DNA of 64,000 nt from Heterotrichella gracilis (lineage: Eukaryota; Sar; Xanthophyceae; Tribonematales; Xanthonemataceae). Under the pieces are notes generated by a model, which searched no databases, had not been told where the DNA came from, and was given only the letters and a program-made list of their open reading frames with translations. The stretch spans positions 1-64,000 of the forward strand of contig JAULBX010019854.1 in assembly GCA_032358255.1 (NCBI GenBank), read 5' to 3'. Made by a program: the position numbers and the translations under genes. Each line of letters begins with the position of its first letter. Positions within the stretch are counted from its first letter, which is position 1. Shown here in pieces: positions 23,522-35,772 of the stretch.

Positions 23522-26500
23522 ATGGGGCAACTCGGGAACCCCAGCCACACCCCAGCCACACATGGCTGTCTCAGCACTGGGCAGCTTCGTATACAGCTGG
23601 CACTGTCAGTGTCAGCTGCAGCCCATAGGGACTCGCAGGTGCTGCAGCGCTTGGCCAACAGAAAGTCACCTCTACTGCACCGCCAGCCTGGGTTGCTCAC
23701 ATGGCAACGCAGGCCTCAAAAGCGGTGCATTGCGCGTGCCGCAAGTGTGGAGAGCACCCTTGACGAAGGTATGTGCACGCGGGGCTCTGATGCAAGCATG
23801 TAAAACACATCCGCTCCGTGGCCGGTGGACGGAATTGCCCAATCGTGTAATTTATATATTGTATTGTCGGGACATGGTCGCATTGTACAGCGGTTGTTTT
23901 TGTACAGCGGCAATTGTTAATCCATTAATGTGAGGTTCTATCCCAGTCCTTTATTGAGTGTCCTAAGCTCAACGTGCCAAAAATTCAACACCCCCATGAG
24001 ACCACGTACTGTGCGAGCTTGCTCCCTTGGTATGGCATATTGCAAGGTGCGGGAGTGACAATTGCGGCTGCTGTGATGTGCAGTGGTATCCATGGTGGAG
24101 CTGCCCAAAGACCCTACAGGGTTCCAGGTGATCGACCGGCACAAAGCAGAGATGGTGGGCACGGTGCAGCAGGTAGGGGTTGCCACCCACTTGGGCTTGC
24201 CACAGGCATTCCAGTGCACAACCTGCTGCAATCTGTGCAATCTGCTGCACATCATCTTCTGCAATCTGCTGCAATCTGCTGCCTGCCTGTCATGCATCCT
24301 TGATGCCCTAGCTAAGGTATCCTCGGATGATGTCACAGCCACATTGGATTCGCAGTCACATATTCATCGGCCATTTCTATCTGTGTCCACCGGGTCGGAC
24401 CCCACAGGGATGCTGTTGGAATGACTGGGGATCTGCTTTTCCAGGTTGTGTATTTTTCCGAGGACGGCTCCCAGAACCCACTCCTGCTGGTCACTAAGCG
24501 GGCGCAGCTGACCGGCAGCCAGCAGATTGATGTGGAGGAGCACAAGATCCCGTATGTGCCGCAGCTGGTGGAGCGGGTTGATGTGGCCAACCGGATACTG
24601 TACTACTGCATCCCCGAGGGGCTGTTGGAGCTGGGCAGGAGGAGGCTGCTCATTGATTACCTAAGGTGCATGCACGAAAACTGAAGAAGTCGAATTTATA
24701 GCAGATGTAGGATTTTAGTCGAAAACAAAAATAAATTGATTTTTAAATTTTGTTAATACAAAAGAATTCACACTTTTAAAAATTAATTGTTCCAGCCATA
24801 TCAGCGGCCTGCCCTAGATGCATTGCACATGCCAGCCCAATTTTGCATTGCTTGCACTATTTCTTTGCCTTCTGTGAATGAGCGTTTGTGCATGCACTGC
24901 CTGCGATGCGGTCAGCGCCTCACATGTAGTGATTCCCTTCCTAGAGTGCGTGTCTGAGCGCATTACTGACCGGCAGCTAAAAACCCTAACGCAGGGTTGC
25001 CATTGAGCGCCACGCGCAGCCCGCCACCAGCCGCGTTGCACGGGCCGCAGGCGTGAAGACCATGCCCTCCCGCGCCCAGCTGATAGCGGCAGGAAGGCAG
25101 GATCTGGTGGAGCACGTGGCGTCAGCCGGGGGCTTCATGCAGGTGGGTGTTGATGATGTGGTGGTGGTGGTGGGTGGTGGGCGGTTTGTAGGGGTTAATT
25201 GTTGTGGGTTGAGGGTGATCACTAAGTGAGTGAGCACTAAAGGTGAGGTGGTGCAATCCTTTGGCGATTACATGTGCTTTAAATAATTGCTGATTGTTGG
25301 CAGGCATTCAACAAGTTTTTATGCATCTGTTGATCAGTTGTTGCAGGTGGCACATGAGCTGGGAGTGCGGTCCCTTCGGCGACTTGCGGGGTTTATTTGA
25401 ATGCGGGGTTCATTTGAATGAATGGTTCATGATTAGTCATTCAATGATTGTGCTGTATACATAGACGCAAATTATCTTGAAGTAAATTTATCTGCAGGTG
25501 GCACATGAGCTGGGTCTGCGTTCCCTTCGGCGACCAGCGGGTTACTGGCACGATCCATCCAACCTGGATTTGGAGCTATCCATATTCGTGTCCGCACACT
25601 GGTCGACCTTAGTGGACACCGACAGCGACGAGGAGTATTATTACAACCAGATAACGGGGAGGACGACCTGGGACCCGCCCAACATGCCGCAGCGCATCGA
25701 GGTGGATGACCAGGGCACGTTCATGATCATTGAAAACGAGGAGGACAGGGTCATGCCCCCCAGGAGCAAGCTGTTTGCAGGTTCGTGCGGACTGCAGCGG
25801 GCTTTGCATCAATATTCTGTTCTTCAGGTGTTCTGAAGACCCGCCTTGCACCTGCTGATAATATGCCCTCCTCACCCCCCCACATCAACCCCATGCTTAC
25901 CCCCAAGTCTTCCCTGCAAAACCCTGTCCTGCCAAGACTGGAGCAAACTTTGTCCTCAAGAGATCTTGTCCCAGTCGAGTAATTTTGCTGCAAAAGCCAG
26001 CAATTGCTGTTCCCTTGGCTAAACCTTGCCTAGAATGTGGCTAGTTTGGCCGCCAAACCTTGACCAAACTATTGTCCTTTCCACCATCAGCTGGGCGCTA
26101 CGACCTCCACACCGCCATCTTGACACACGGGGGGTACCGGGAGACTGCTGAGGCCCTGGGCAGAAGGATGCTGTGGCCCTACGGGAAGAGGATCCCCAAA
26201 AACCGCCTCCCTGCAGCCCTGCGCACCTTCATAAGCCAGCAGGGGCTGGATGAAGAGGAGCTGCCCACTGATAAGATGCTGTATGAGCTGGAGAGGGGGG
26301 ATCTGGTGGAGGTGGGTACACCTTTTGCAGTCTTTTTGCTAAGCATTGTGGTGAAATGTGCGTATTATTGACAACAGCACAGTCCAACCTCAAGAAGATG
26401 GTCAGTGTAAACCCTAAACCCTAAACAGGTCTCAAAGAGCGTTGGTGCGGGTGATCATGGTCCATGCCTTGGTTCATGAACACACACTTAAGCCGAAGTG

Positions 26501-27116
26501 CACAGGCAGTGCATCTACACCACCAAACCAGGCAAGGCTCGCATTTTGCCACAAATGCGGTGTGGAGCGACCCCACTGGTGTGCGCCGTTTGCAGGCCAT
26601 TCAGCGATGCGGTGGGCGCAATGCAGTGGCGGCTGCCATGGGACTGCGCACGCCCAGGCGACAGCGCCACATGTGGCGGGATGTGGACTCTGTGGTGGCA
26701 GAGATGCGCAAGTTCCTCAGGGAGCGCACTGGGTCTGCTCCCCAGGCGGGCTGGCAGCTGCCCACGCATGCAGACCTCATACAGGCAGGGCGCATGGACC
26801 TGCGATACGCGCTGCAGGTGAGGGGGTTGGCTGGGTGTAGGTACCTTGGGGTTGCCATGCATTTGTTTAGAGTAAGGCGCCTGCTCATTTTGAACATTAA
26901 AAAGATGACATCCAGATGCATTGGATTACATCTTGTAAATCATGTAAAATGTATGCACACTTGGTAATAATTATTGTGAATTTTGCGCAGATGCATGGAT
27001 CCCGAAAGGTTGCTGACCTTATGGGCATGACGATAAGCAGCAAAGGAGCGCACAACAGGGGGAAGGGGCTGTCGCAGGAGAGGCCACATGGAGAGCAAGA
27101 AACTGCACATGTTTAG
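23522..27116 (+). CDS. Probable plastid protein with WW domain and four AGR-DL/GG helical repeats
   Basis: Eight exons join in phase: 23522-23768, 24084-24172, 24445-24665, 24995-25142, 25498-25780, 26091-26311, 26596-26817, 26991-27116, giving 518 residues. The N-terminus is rich in Ser, Arg, Gln and Ala and ends KRCIARAASVE, like a plastid transit peptide. A WW domain follows in exon 5 (HWSTLVDTDSDEEYYYNQIT..WDPP). Around it are four copies of a helical unit of about 30 residues with the pattern A-G-R-x-D-L-x8-G-G-x3-V-A-x2-L-G: LIAAGRQDLVEHVASAGGFM, LFAAGRYDLHTAILTHGGYR, YELERGDLVEAIQRCGGRNA, LIQAGRMDLRYALQMHGSRK. Exon joins fall between or inside units in a regular way. I believe similar repeats occur in plant and algal plastid proteins but cannot name the family. 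The regularity and the WW domain suggest protein or RNA binding; this is inference. Confidence 0.75.
25341..25391 (+). repeat. Direct copy of an exon start lying in the upstream intron
   Basis: The acceptor and first codons of exon 5 (25491-25541) are repeated here about 150 bases upstream with few changes, including the TTGCAG acceptor and the codons for VAHELG and RSLRR. In this copy the frame runs into a TGA stop soon after, whereas the real exon continues open. Confidence 0.85.
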
Positions 27117-28608
27117 CTGGTACTAGTCTGCCATTGGAATGTGTCCACCCTGCTTCTACACTATCTGGTACATGTATCTTTAGGAATATTTGGGCAACCG
27201 CTGGCTGGAAATGTTAGGGCAGAGGCCGCCTTTTTCCTGCAATCTCAGGCAAGCCCTGTATATTTATTTCCAGCCGCATCTCTTGGCCTGCCACTCACAT
27301 GGGCTTATGCCTGGATCCGATAGTATCATGCTGCTCAATTATTTGCCTGGGCCCATTAATGCAGCGATAATCGTTTTGGAAATTATTTTGGACCTGTTAA
27401 GGTCATTGTTGAGGGTTGTCTGCTATACTTCGTCATCAGCCAATGTTCAAGGCCAACTGTTCCAATTACTGTATGTTGTAGCAATTCTCGCAACGTATTG
27501 CCAGCCACTTGAGTCAACAAGCGATGAGCGTTTCATTTTTGCTATACCAGCTAATGGCATAGCTAGCACCCAGCTGCCGTAACGGTTGCAAATAAATCCA
27601 TGAATATTTAACTTTACAACCAAACGGTAGACTGTAGCAGTGTCCCATTGGGCTGCACCATCTGTTCTTACACATGCTGTTATAGCTTGTATCAGTCCGT
27701 CATTGACAAAGTCAACATTCAAATTGGCCGCAATTGGATGGTGTTACCAGACTGAGTGACAACTCCAGAGTCAAATTGTACAATGCCTGCAACGCAAATT
27801 TTGCAACAATCGCATTAATAATTGCCGTCAAACTTTTGATCAAATGGAATTCGTCGTCAACGCTCTCGCAATCTAAATCATTATGCCTCAGGTTCCAAGA
27901 ACCGAGAACATCCAAATACATCCTGTGTACATCAAATCCTACCACGTCACGCGCATGTGGACAGTACTATACTTCAAGTGGCACGTGCACGTTCAACAAT
28001 ACCGATCACAATACAGGTGTGGTACCCGAAGATAGGCGTAGCCACTCACAATTGTCCTGAAGCACTGCTCACTACCAGTCGTCAGCCAAAAGCTGCTGCA
28101 GCTGATTCATGTGAACATCCAAATGCAAAAGAAACCTGCCCTACATGAGGACGCTGTTAAGCTGTGCAGGAAGTGATATGAATTTATGCCTAGCAAGCTC
28201 CATTGTCGACTACCCCCCCCTTGTACAAAAGCAACTGGTGCAATCAGTGCTGCGTATACTGCAGCACATCTACTCTACAGCACATATACAGCAACTTGTA
28301 ACAAGAAACAATGCTAACGTGAGACAAAAGAAACAGGAACACTGCATCGCCAGGATGTCTATCCATGTCAAGTTTGGCCAGCTACACATAATTCAGCAAT
28401 GCCAAACAAATGTTTCACCCACCCAAAAGTCACCAACACCAACATGCAAATGATAAGCCACATTCCCCTCTGGAGCTGTTGCGTCACTGCAACTCCAACC
28501 ACTGCACCATCTCAGCCACTCTCCTTCCCTCCAACGTGCACCATTGCCCTGTTAATTGCCCACCAGCATACCCATCCACCGTCACCGTCACACAGGTCCT
28601 GGCATGCT
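27117..28608. other. Intergenic, AT-richer stretch without a recognised gene
   Basis: Minus-strand frames between 27945 and 27447 look slightly protein-like (for example ALYNLTLELSLSLVTPSNCG) but are broken by stops and lack splice sites. Part of 27.4-28.0 kb is AT-richer than its neighbours. Near 28.5 kb lies the 3' flank of the VTT gene. Confidence 0.35.
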
Positions 28609-30298
28609 TCAGTCGATGCCATCCACCTCAGCCAGCGCTTCTCGGGCAATCTTGTTGATGTACCACACTGACGTCAGGGTGGCCACCAGCCCCAAGGCGA
28701 TCTGCCATGGGGGCACCCCGCCCAGCACCATGTTCTGCTCCCCGCCGTGGTCCAATAGCGCCTTGCTATATGTGCCAGCTGCCACGTAGGCAAACGTGCC
28801 TGCGCATGGGCAAGGGTGCAACGTGAGGACAGGAGGAAGGTGCATGGCCTGGCTGCGATGTGGCCATGCAAGTTTGTGTGTGTGCCAGAAAAGAGAAGGT
28901 TGGTTCCATGTCCTGTGTTCCTAAATGTCCCTTCTAGGGTTTCTGCGCATGCGCCTTTTTGTATTTGACCGCCAAGTAAGGGCAAGTCACGCACTTGCCG
29001 CACACCGACAGCCGCCCCACACCACCCACCTGGCAGCATGCCAACCCACGACCCCAGCACATATGGCACCAGCTCCACCGACGTGAGGCCATATAGGTAG
29101 TTGGAGGCGGCAAAGGGCAGCAGCGGGCTGAGCCTGAGCAGCGTCACTAGCTTGAAGCTGTCCTTGCCAAGCGCCTTGTCAATGGCGTTGAACTTTGGGT
29201 TGCGCTCAGCAATGGCCACCACCTGTACCAAAGTAAAAGAAGGCGTGTTTGCAACTGACGTCAAGTGGATATTATATGCGCCCTGTGCAATGGCCCCCTA
29301 CCCAATTAACAAAGATGATACTTCCAGTGCACGGAGAACAGAGGTACTTCCAATGCGCCAAGCTAATAGTTATGAGGCAAAGTGGTTGCAAAGTTAGGAG
29401 CTACCAAGTTGACGTCAGCGAGACTGAGGATGGCTGTGGACATCATGGGCATGCCTGTGGGCGCTCACCTTGTCTCGGGCCAGGTAGCGCGCAATCAGGA
29501 ATGACAGTGCTGCTGCCGTTGTAGCAGCCACTGACACCACCCCTGTGCCCACCATGGGCCCGAATATCACCCCTGCTGTCATGGTGAGGGGGATGGCGGG
29601 CACTGCCAGCAGCTCCAGCAGAACATATACCCAAAAATATGCAAGGTAGCCCAGCGCCCCGTGGCTCTCCACCGCCACGATGAAGTAGTCTATGAAGGCT
29701 GATATCTGGTCTTTCAGCAGGTAGCCCCCGCCTGCCAACACTGCAAAGCCTCCCAAGACTGTGATTGCTGCTGTCACCTGGGGCTGCAACCCACTCGTGC
29801 TAGGGCTGCTGTCCTCCTGGGAGCTGCTGGCTGACGGACGAGAGCTGGTGCTTGTTTGTTGAGCAGTCCTGCAAACAGCATGTGACAGGTTTGGGCTTTG
29901 CATGCGACAGCGCAGCAGGGGGGAATATACCCATGAGCCTGACCCTAGAAGGCATGAGAAGCTGCCAAAAGGCGTGCGTACCGATGCTCAAGCTGGTGGG
30001 TTTTGCCAGGCCGGTGGCGCTCGTGGTAAGACAGCGTGGGCGCGGCCACACCGAGGCGGGACTTCCGCCTGGAAGATCCATTGTTATCGGAGTGCTGGGC
30101 AGATGTCAAGGTGTTGTGCACTGCACGACACCGTGCCCTCCCAGCGATGCCCACGCCAGCCTGCAGTGCAAGCACGTTGAAGTCATTCCGTGTCTTACGT
30201 AAAGCTAGGATAGGTTTGCACCACACACACGTCCAGGGCAGTGGCTGGCTTCTCACCAGGCATCGCTGTTGTGGGCAGATGGGCGCAAGTGATGGCAT
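28609..30298 (-). CDS. VTT/SNARE-associated (DedA, TVP38/TMEM64) family membrane protein
   Basis: Four exons: 30298-29982, 29868-29469, 29222-29030, 28799-28609, phases agreeing, 366 residues. The first exon and start of the second give a long Ser/Arg-rich N-terminus (MPSLAPICPQQRC..), which suggests a plastid transit peptide. Then come hydrophobic segments and the VTT signature: AGVIFGPMVGTGVVSVAATT with a following FLIARYLARDK, and the second half LLRLSPLLPFAASNYLYGLT with YVLGSWVGMLPG. A last helix (VLGGVPPWQIALGLVATLTS) is near the end. VTT proteins include bacterial DedA and eukaryotic TMEM41/VMP1/TMEM64, linked to lipid scrambling and membrane homeostasis. The plant-like TVP38/TMEM64 branch with a plastid leader fits best. 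The start at 30298 is chosen because phases close exactly and it opens a leader-like sequence; an in-frame ATG at 30361 is the alternative. Confidence 0.88.
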
Positions 30299-31566
30299 GC
30301 CGAAGGCACCAGGCACGGCCAGGTATCGTCGTGTGTCTTCAACCCAAAACCAAATTTGCACGTTATGCTGCAGCAGACAAAAGTGTGGGCAGGAGCTAGT
30401 GGACAGTGGTCGTTATACGTTTGGATGTTTTCGAAAAGGACGCAGCTGCGTTCAAGCTGCCCGAGTCGAGTTGGCCCTGCAACGCTAACGAAGGCTACCA
30501 AATAGACAGTCCAGGAGGAAAACAAAGCGATATGCGAGGCGTACAGGATCCCTTTTGTGACGGGCCACGGCATCGAGTTTGGCAAAAGCTTCTGTCAGAT
30601 CGCAACAGCAGCTGATTGCCAGCGCAGCTGGCTCGCCTCATCCAAAGCTTCGAAGGGGAAGAGAACATGCCCCTCCCCGCTCATCGGCTTCACGTGGACA
30701 CCTGGCCTTCCCCTGGTTGGAAACAGTGTGCAGTAACCTGGCATCCTGGCCACTGTGCACATGCACTTTGCAACCACAAGATTGCACCTCATGAAACTGC
30801 TGGCACCAACAGTGCGGACGTGTGGCACACCACCTTGATGCTTTCTGCTACCCATCCACACACAGCAGGCGCAGCGAGGTGTAATGCCCAAATCAATTGA
30901 CCACATTACACGCATTCAACAGCCATACTAAAAACAATAATCGCAGCTCTCGAATGATTTGCATGCGGTGACTTCACGATGGCATGCAGTGGCATGGCAG
31001 TCTGACGCTGCCCGCTGAACACCATGATGCAGCGTCCACTTTGACGGCTGATATACGCGCCATGGGCGCAAAAGCCAAACAAGCCAAAGGCAACAAAACA
31101 GCTGCAGGCTGCAGCCACAACTTCCAGCTCCAAGATTTTGCAGTACACTTTTGCTTCCTGCTAAATAAAGTTGGATGGCAGTGCTAATTGGATGACTGTA
31201 CAGAGCAGCTATTGGATACAGTGGAACGTGGCTACGGTCAAGCCGCAAGATAAGATGCTGTGACAAATTATACCACTCTCTCCAACTAATACCACACTCT
31301 CCAGCTTTGCGTGTTTGAGACTAGCCACTGTGTGCAATAACCGTGGCTGAAATTACTGCAAGCATCCAGCGCAGCACATGCATACGCCAACACCGCTGGA
31401 TGGGGCCCCAGCTCAGCTCTCCTTTTGCTTTGTGCGAAGGCTGCACAAGCCATGGTTGCCGACGCAGCACAGCGCTGCAACACCCCTCAAACCGCCCCTT
31501 TGCACCCCCGCGCCCAATTCAAAGGCCTATTTCCTCTGGCATCCTTCATAGCCCAGCAGCAGCTGC
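30299..31566. other. Intergenic, no gene recognised
   Basis: Competing open frames lie on both strands (for example plus 30406-30615 and minus 30585-30253), with no splice-supported chain and no family motif. It includes the promoter side of the VTT gene and the 3' flank of KAS I. Confidence 0.4.
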
Positions 31567-34500
31567 TTATTCCTTGAATGGCGCAAAAACGCACACCGAG
31601 TTGTGGCCTCCAAACCCAAAGGAGTTTGAGATCCCTGCCGTGACCTCCAGTTGTTGCTTGACGTTGGGCACAGTGTTCATGCCCGCAACCTCGTCGATGG
31701 GGTCATTCTGCACAGCCAAGCAGGCAACATCAGTGCATCGCCACAAGGCCTGGCACACTTTATCAGGGCAACACATGCGCACATGCTGATCACAGGCAAC
31801 CCAATCAATGCAGCAACAAAACCATTCCACTGCAACGCAACGCCACACGTGTGATACGAGATGCCGTACACTACTCTCCCCCCCCCTTGGAATAGAAAAA
31901 GAAAGGGAAGAAAAAAATACTTCAAGCAGCATCACCCACCTGGTTGATCGACGGGTGCACCCAGCCAGTGAGGATGGCCTGGATGACAGCCACCGCCTCC
32001 AGACCACCTGCCGCGCCCAGGCAGTGACCAATCATGGACTTGGTGGCGTTCACTGCAATGCCGTCTGTGTTGTGGAACACCTTCTTGATGGCGTTCACCT
32101 CGGCAATGTCGCCCACCAGGGTGGAGGTGGCGTGTGCGTTGATGTAGTTCACCTGGAGGGGTATGGGAGAGGGGTTGAGACCACTAATGAGGGTATAAGA
32201 AGGGGATGAAAATCCTGCGGAGGGAGTATGCACGGGATGAAACTTATGTCAAGGGTGAAGGTATGTATGGGTGCCAAGTCCATGGCAAGGAACAGCACAC
32301 TAACAAAATACAACTAAAATAACCACCGTTGGTGATCCACCAATACATCCAAAACCCCACCGCCACCATAGCAAGCAATGCAGAAAAATCCTGCAATGGC
32401 TATTGATGGCGCCCGTAAATCCCCCGCACAGCGCTCCTTGCTTAAAGACTACCCTTTTGAGGGTCAATTTTTATAGCCGCAGGTACATGCACGCCACACG
32501 CCATGTGGTAGCAGCCAAATGCACCATGCCATGCCGCTCATGCACGCACCATACCACCCACCCCAGTTGTTAAAAGACAGGGGATACCACCTGTTGCATT
32601 TCTTTGCTATCCCCCCACCCTTGACCAATGCGCCTGTTCAAGGACAGGCTGCGTGGTAATTACTTCTATTACTTCAAAACCACACCACCCACCCACCTGG
32701 TCCCGGTCGATGGCGGCATCCTTCAGTGCCAGCTCTATGCAGGAGGACACCCCCAGGCCGTCCGCGCGTGGGTCTGTCATGTGGTAGGCGTCGCACGTCA
32801 CAGCGCCACCCATGTACTCACAGATGATGTTTGCCCCACGCGCCTGAGAAATACACAACCGCATTTACAAGAAAGGCTTCTAAGCCCAGCACAGGCTTGT
32901 GCCACATCATCGACATGGAGATACAGACGAGGGGGCATAATCTGCCTAGCGTTCTACGCTGGGAAAAAACTCCTGGAGCAAGGGCACGAGCACTTTAAAC
33001 AGAAGGTAAGCAGGGCAAGAGCTGCATGTACAGGAGGTAAGCTAGCATGAACAGAAGCCAAGCAGGGCAGGAGCTGCGTGGATATCAGGTAAGCAGGAGG
33101 CATTCAGCAGGCCATGGTTCCGATCCCACCTGCGCATGCTCCAGGGACTCCATGACCAGCACGCCCGCGCCCTCGCCCATGACGAAGCCATCGCGGTTCT
33201 TGTCCCAGGGACGGGAAGCCTGCTGAGGGGTTTCGTTGCGGGAGGATAGAGCCCTGCGGAGTGGCATATTGAAATCTGATATATATTTTTGAATGAATTT
33301 CTCTGTGCACTGAACACTACAACACCACCTGTGCTGGCAGGCCCACTTTTAGTTCCTAAATTACTATCTACCATTCCCCATACGTTCTTTCTTGAAGCAG
33401 ACTTGCACATCACTTCTGTGATGCACCCATGCACATGCAGTATGATAAAATTGCCCTGCACAGCTACATGGACCCCGCACATGGAATGCTGCCCCACCTG
33501 CAGGCAACAAAGCCGCCCAGGCCCACAGGAATGATGGGTGCCTCCGACCCCCCCGCGATGACCACGTCAGCGTCCCCTTGGCGGATGTGGTTGGCAGCTG
33601 CCTGGAAGCAGTAGTTGGCTGTGGCGCAGGCTGTGGAGATGGAGTAGTTGGGGCCCATGAAGCCCTGGTCGATGGCCAGTAGCGCACCTCCCCTGCAGCA
33701 CAAGCCATGGGCATGAGATTGGGGATTTATGATCACATGCATTTCCATGATGCAATTAAGCAAAGTGGCAAGGTATCCTTCTGCCACCACATCGCGCAGA
33801 CTACTTACATACATGCATGCCAACAGGCATTGCATTAGCTACATGCATTCGAGCTATGCAGCCAGATTAGCAGTAAGACCAGCCCCACTGTGGCTCTATC
33901 CAGGCATTGCCAACACCATTCATCATTGGGTTTCCTGCCGAGTGAGGGGCACGCACATGTTTGTGATGGCGTAGGGGATGAAGAAGGGTGACACCTTCTT
34001 CACACCCTTCTCAACCAGGGCCTTGACGTTGTCCTGAAAAACCGTCAGGCCACCCATGCCTGTGCCGATCAGCACACCCACGCGCTGCTTGTCCACCGCC
34101 TCGTAGCCCTGTGGGACAGGAGGAGCAAGGTTTGGACACAGGCGCCTTGGCGTTTCCTTCCGCCAATGCCATTCAAGCAGAAGGGTTTTGTTTGGGTTTA
34201 GGGTTTTGTTTGGTAGAATAGGAAGCAACAGCCAGAGGTACCATTTGGAATGGTACACGCAGTGCCAGAAACTTTGGTGGCACAAGCTTGTATAGGGTCG
34301 ACAGCTGTGGGCAGAAATTGACTGTGCCGCCAGCCTGCATGTAATTTCATCTAGCCAACAGCCACCGAGCAGCAGGCCGAAAATGATAAGGCAACAGGCT
34401 GTGCGGGAGGCCGTTGAAGTGGCACATGCAGTACCCAGGACAATATTTGGGGACGCAGGGTTTGTACAGGGTTGGCGGAAAGTTTGGCAGTACTGCTGTA

Positions 34501-35772
34501 ACACACTGAACTGACTGTGACATGGGGCTAAATCCTGGTAAGGCACTCATAAGCGCTCCAATCCAATTTATAACCCTCACGGATTCCCCTATACATCCAG
34601 ATCCAGCACTTTGACCCCGTGTACGCTTATAACCACGGCACTGCATGCCCAGGTTTGGGGACTGGGTGCGTGGGAGCATTAGGATATACTTTAGGGTAAA
34701 ATATAGGCTACCTCTGGGTTGGCCTCCTTCTCCAGTCCAGCCATGCGCAGTGCCTTCTTGGCGCTGACTATCGTGTAGGAGATGCAGTCGTCGTACCGCC
34801 GGGCGTTCTTCTTGTCAATCAGCCTGCAACCATCGACAAAACGTTAATGGCGCTCTCCACAACACAACGTTGTGCTCTGGCATAGACAGGAAGCGTTCTC
34901 CATAAAATGTAGCAATCTTAGCAGCAACTGGGTAGTGTATATTTCACTCACCCTTCGTTGTCAAAGTCCTTGATCTGTGCAGCAAACTTGGTGGGGAAGT
35001 CTGAGGCATCGAACCGGGTGATGAGCTCCACACCGCTCTTGCCCTCCAGAAGGCTGCACACGTGTGAGCAAGGAAGTAAAGTGAGGAGGAGAATACAAGG
35101 TTATAATATATGTTCTAGCAATGCAGAGACAAAAAATGGCTGGCACCATGGCTGGTGGGGTGCCATGCACAATAAGCATCCATGCATGCAGCATCGTTTG
35201 CAGCTAATCAACAGTTTGGGGTACGTTGTGGGGGCCTGCAGACAAAATTGGTGTACGTACGTGTTGTAGAAGGTGTCAACGTCGTTGCCAAACACCGAGC
35301 AGATGCCCATGCCAGTGATGACAACCCGTTGTGAGGGGTCCTTGGTGGCTGCCGCGCACACCCTCAAACCTGCGCGTTACCAAGCCCACAACTGATTAGC
35401 CCAGCACCCTTAAAAACGACAATGAGTTGCATAGGAGTAGGGTCGAGGTGCGCGTTGGGCAATGCTAGCAGCAAATGTTTGCTACCGCAAAGTTATATCT
35501 ATGCACTTGCTTTCTGCATCGGCAGGAATGCTATTGGCGACTAAGCTTCAATGCGGGAGTACTCCCTGACACTCGCCACATTACTGTCGACATCTGCAAT
35601 AGGTGTGGGCGACAAGCACATGATCTGGTGTCGTACCTCTCCTAGACACCAGAGTCACTTTGCGGCATGTTACTGGTGCACGGCTTGGACCCGCCACAGA
35701 GTTCCTCCTAAGACCACTGAACGAGCTGATCTGAGTTTGGGGCGTTGTGCCTGCGCAGAATGTGGACGCCAT
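31567..35772 (-). CDS. KAS1: Plastid 3-oxoacyl-[acyl-carrier-protein] synthase I (KAS I)
   Basis: This condenses malonyl-ACP with acyl-ACP in plastid type II fatty-acid synthesis, elongating C4 to C16. Ten exons: 35772-35637, 35369-35261, 35053-34952, 34823-34712, 34108-33957, 33692-33498, 33253-33130, 32843-32697, 32152-31940, 31707-31567, giving 476 residues. Exon 1 encodes a Ser/Thr/Arg-rich transit peptide ([14 protein letters not shown]..) ending before [20 protein letters not shown]. The catalytic Cys is in [12 protein letters not shown], and the two His are in INAHATSTL and [20 protein letters not shown] closes the fold. Phrases such as [29 protein letters not shown] and [19 protein letters not shown] match land-plant KAS I more closely than KAS II. 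The gene is complete and intact. Introns hold small duplications (see 32999-33080). Confidence 0.96.
32999..33080. repeat. Tandem duplication in a KAS I intron
   Basis: A phrase reading ACAGAAGGTAAGCAGGGCAA with GAGCTGC after it at 32999-33025 recurs about 53 bases later (33052-33080) with few changes. Both lie inside the intron 33129-32844. Confidence 0.7.

Noticed and set aside
23562-23933. Cys-rich plus-strand frame overlapping exon 1 of the WW-domain gene
   Set aside because: The other frame gives a transit-like leader that joins exon 2 in phase.
27447-27945. Minus-strand open frames that look slightly protein-like in an AT-richer stretch
   Set aside because: They are interrupted by stops, have no matching splice sites, and show no family motif.
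30253-31187. Overlapping open frames on both strands upstream of KAS I
   Set aside because: No exon chain or recognisable protein features; the competing strands suggest chance.
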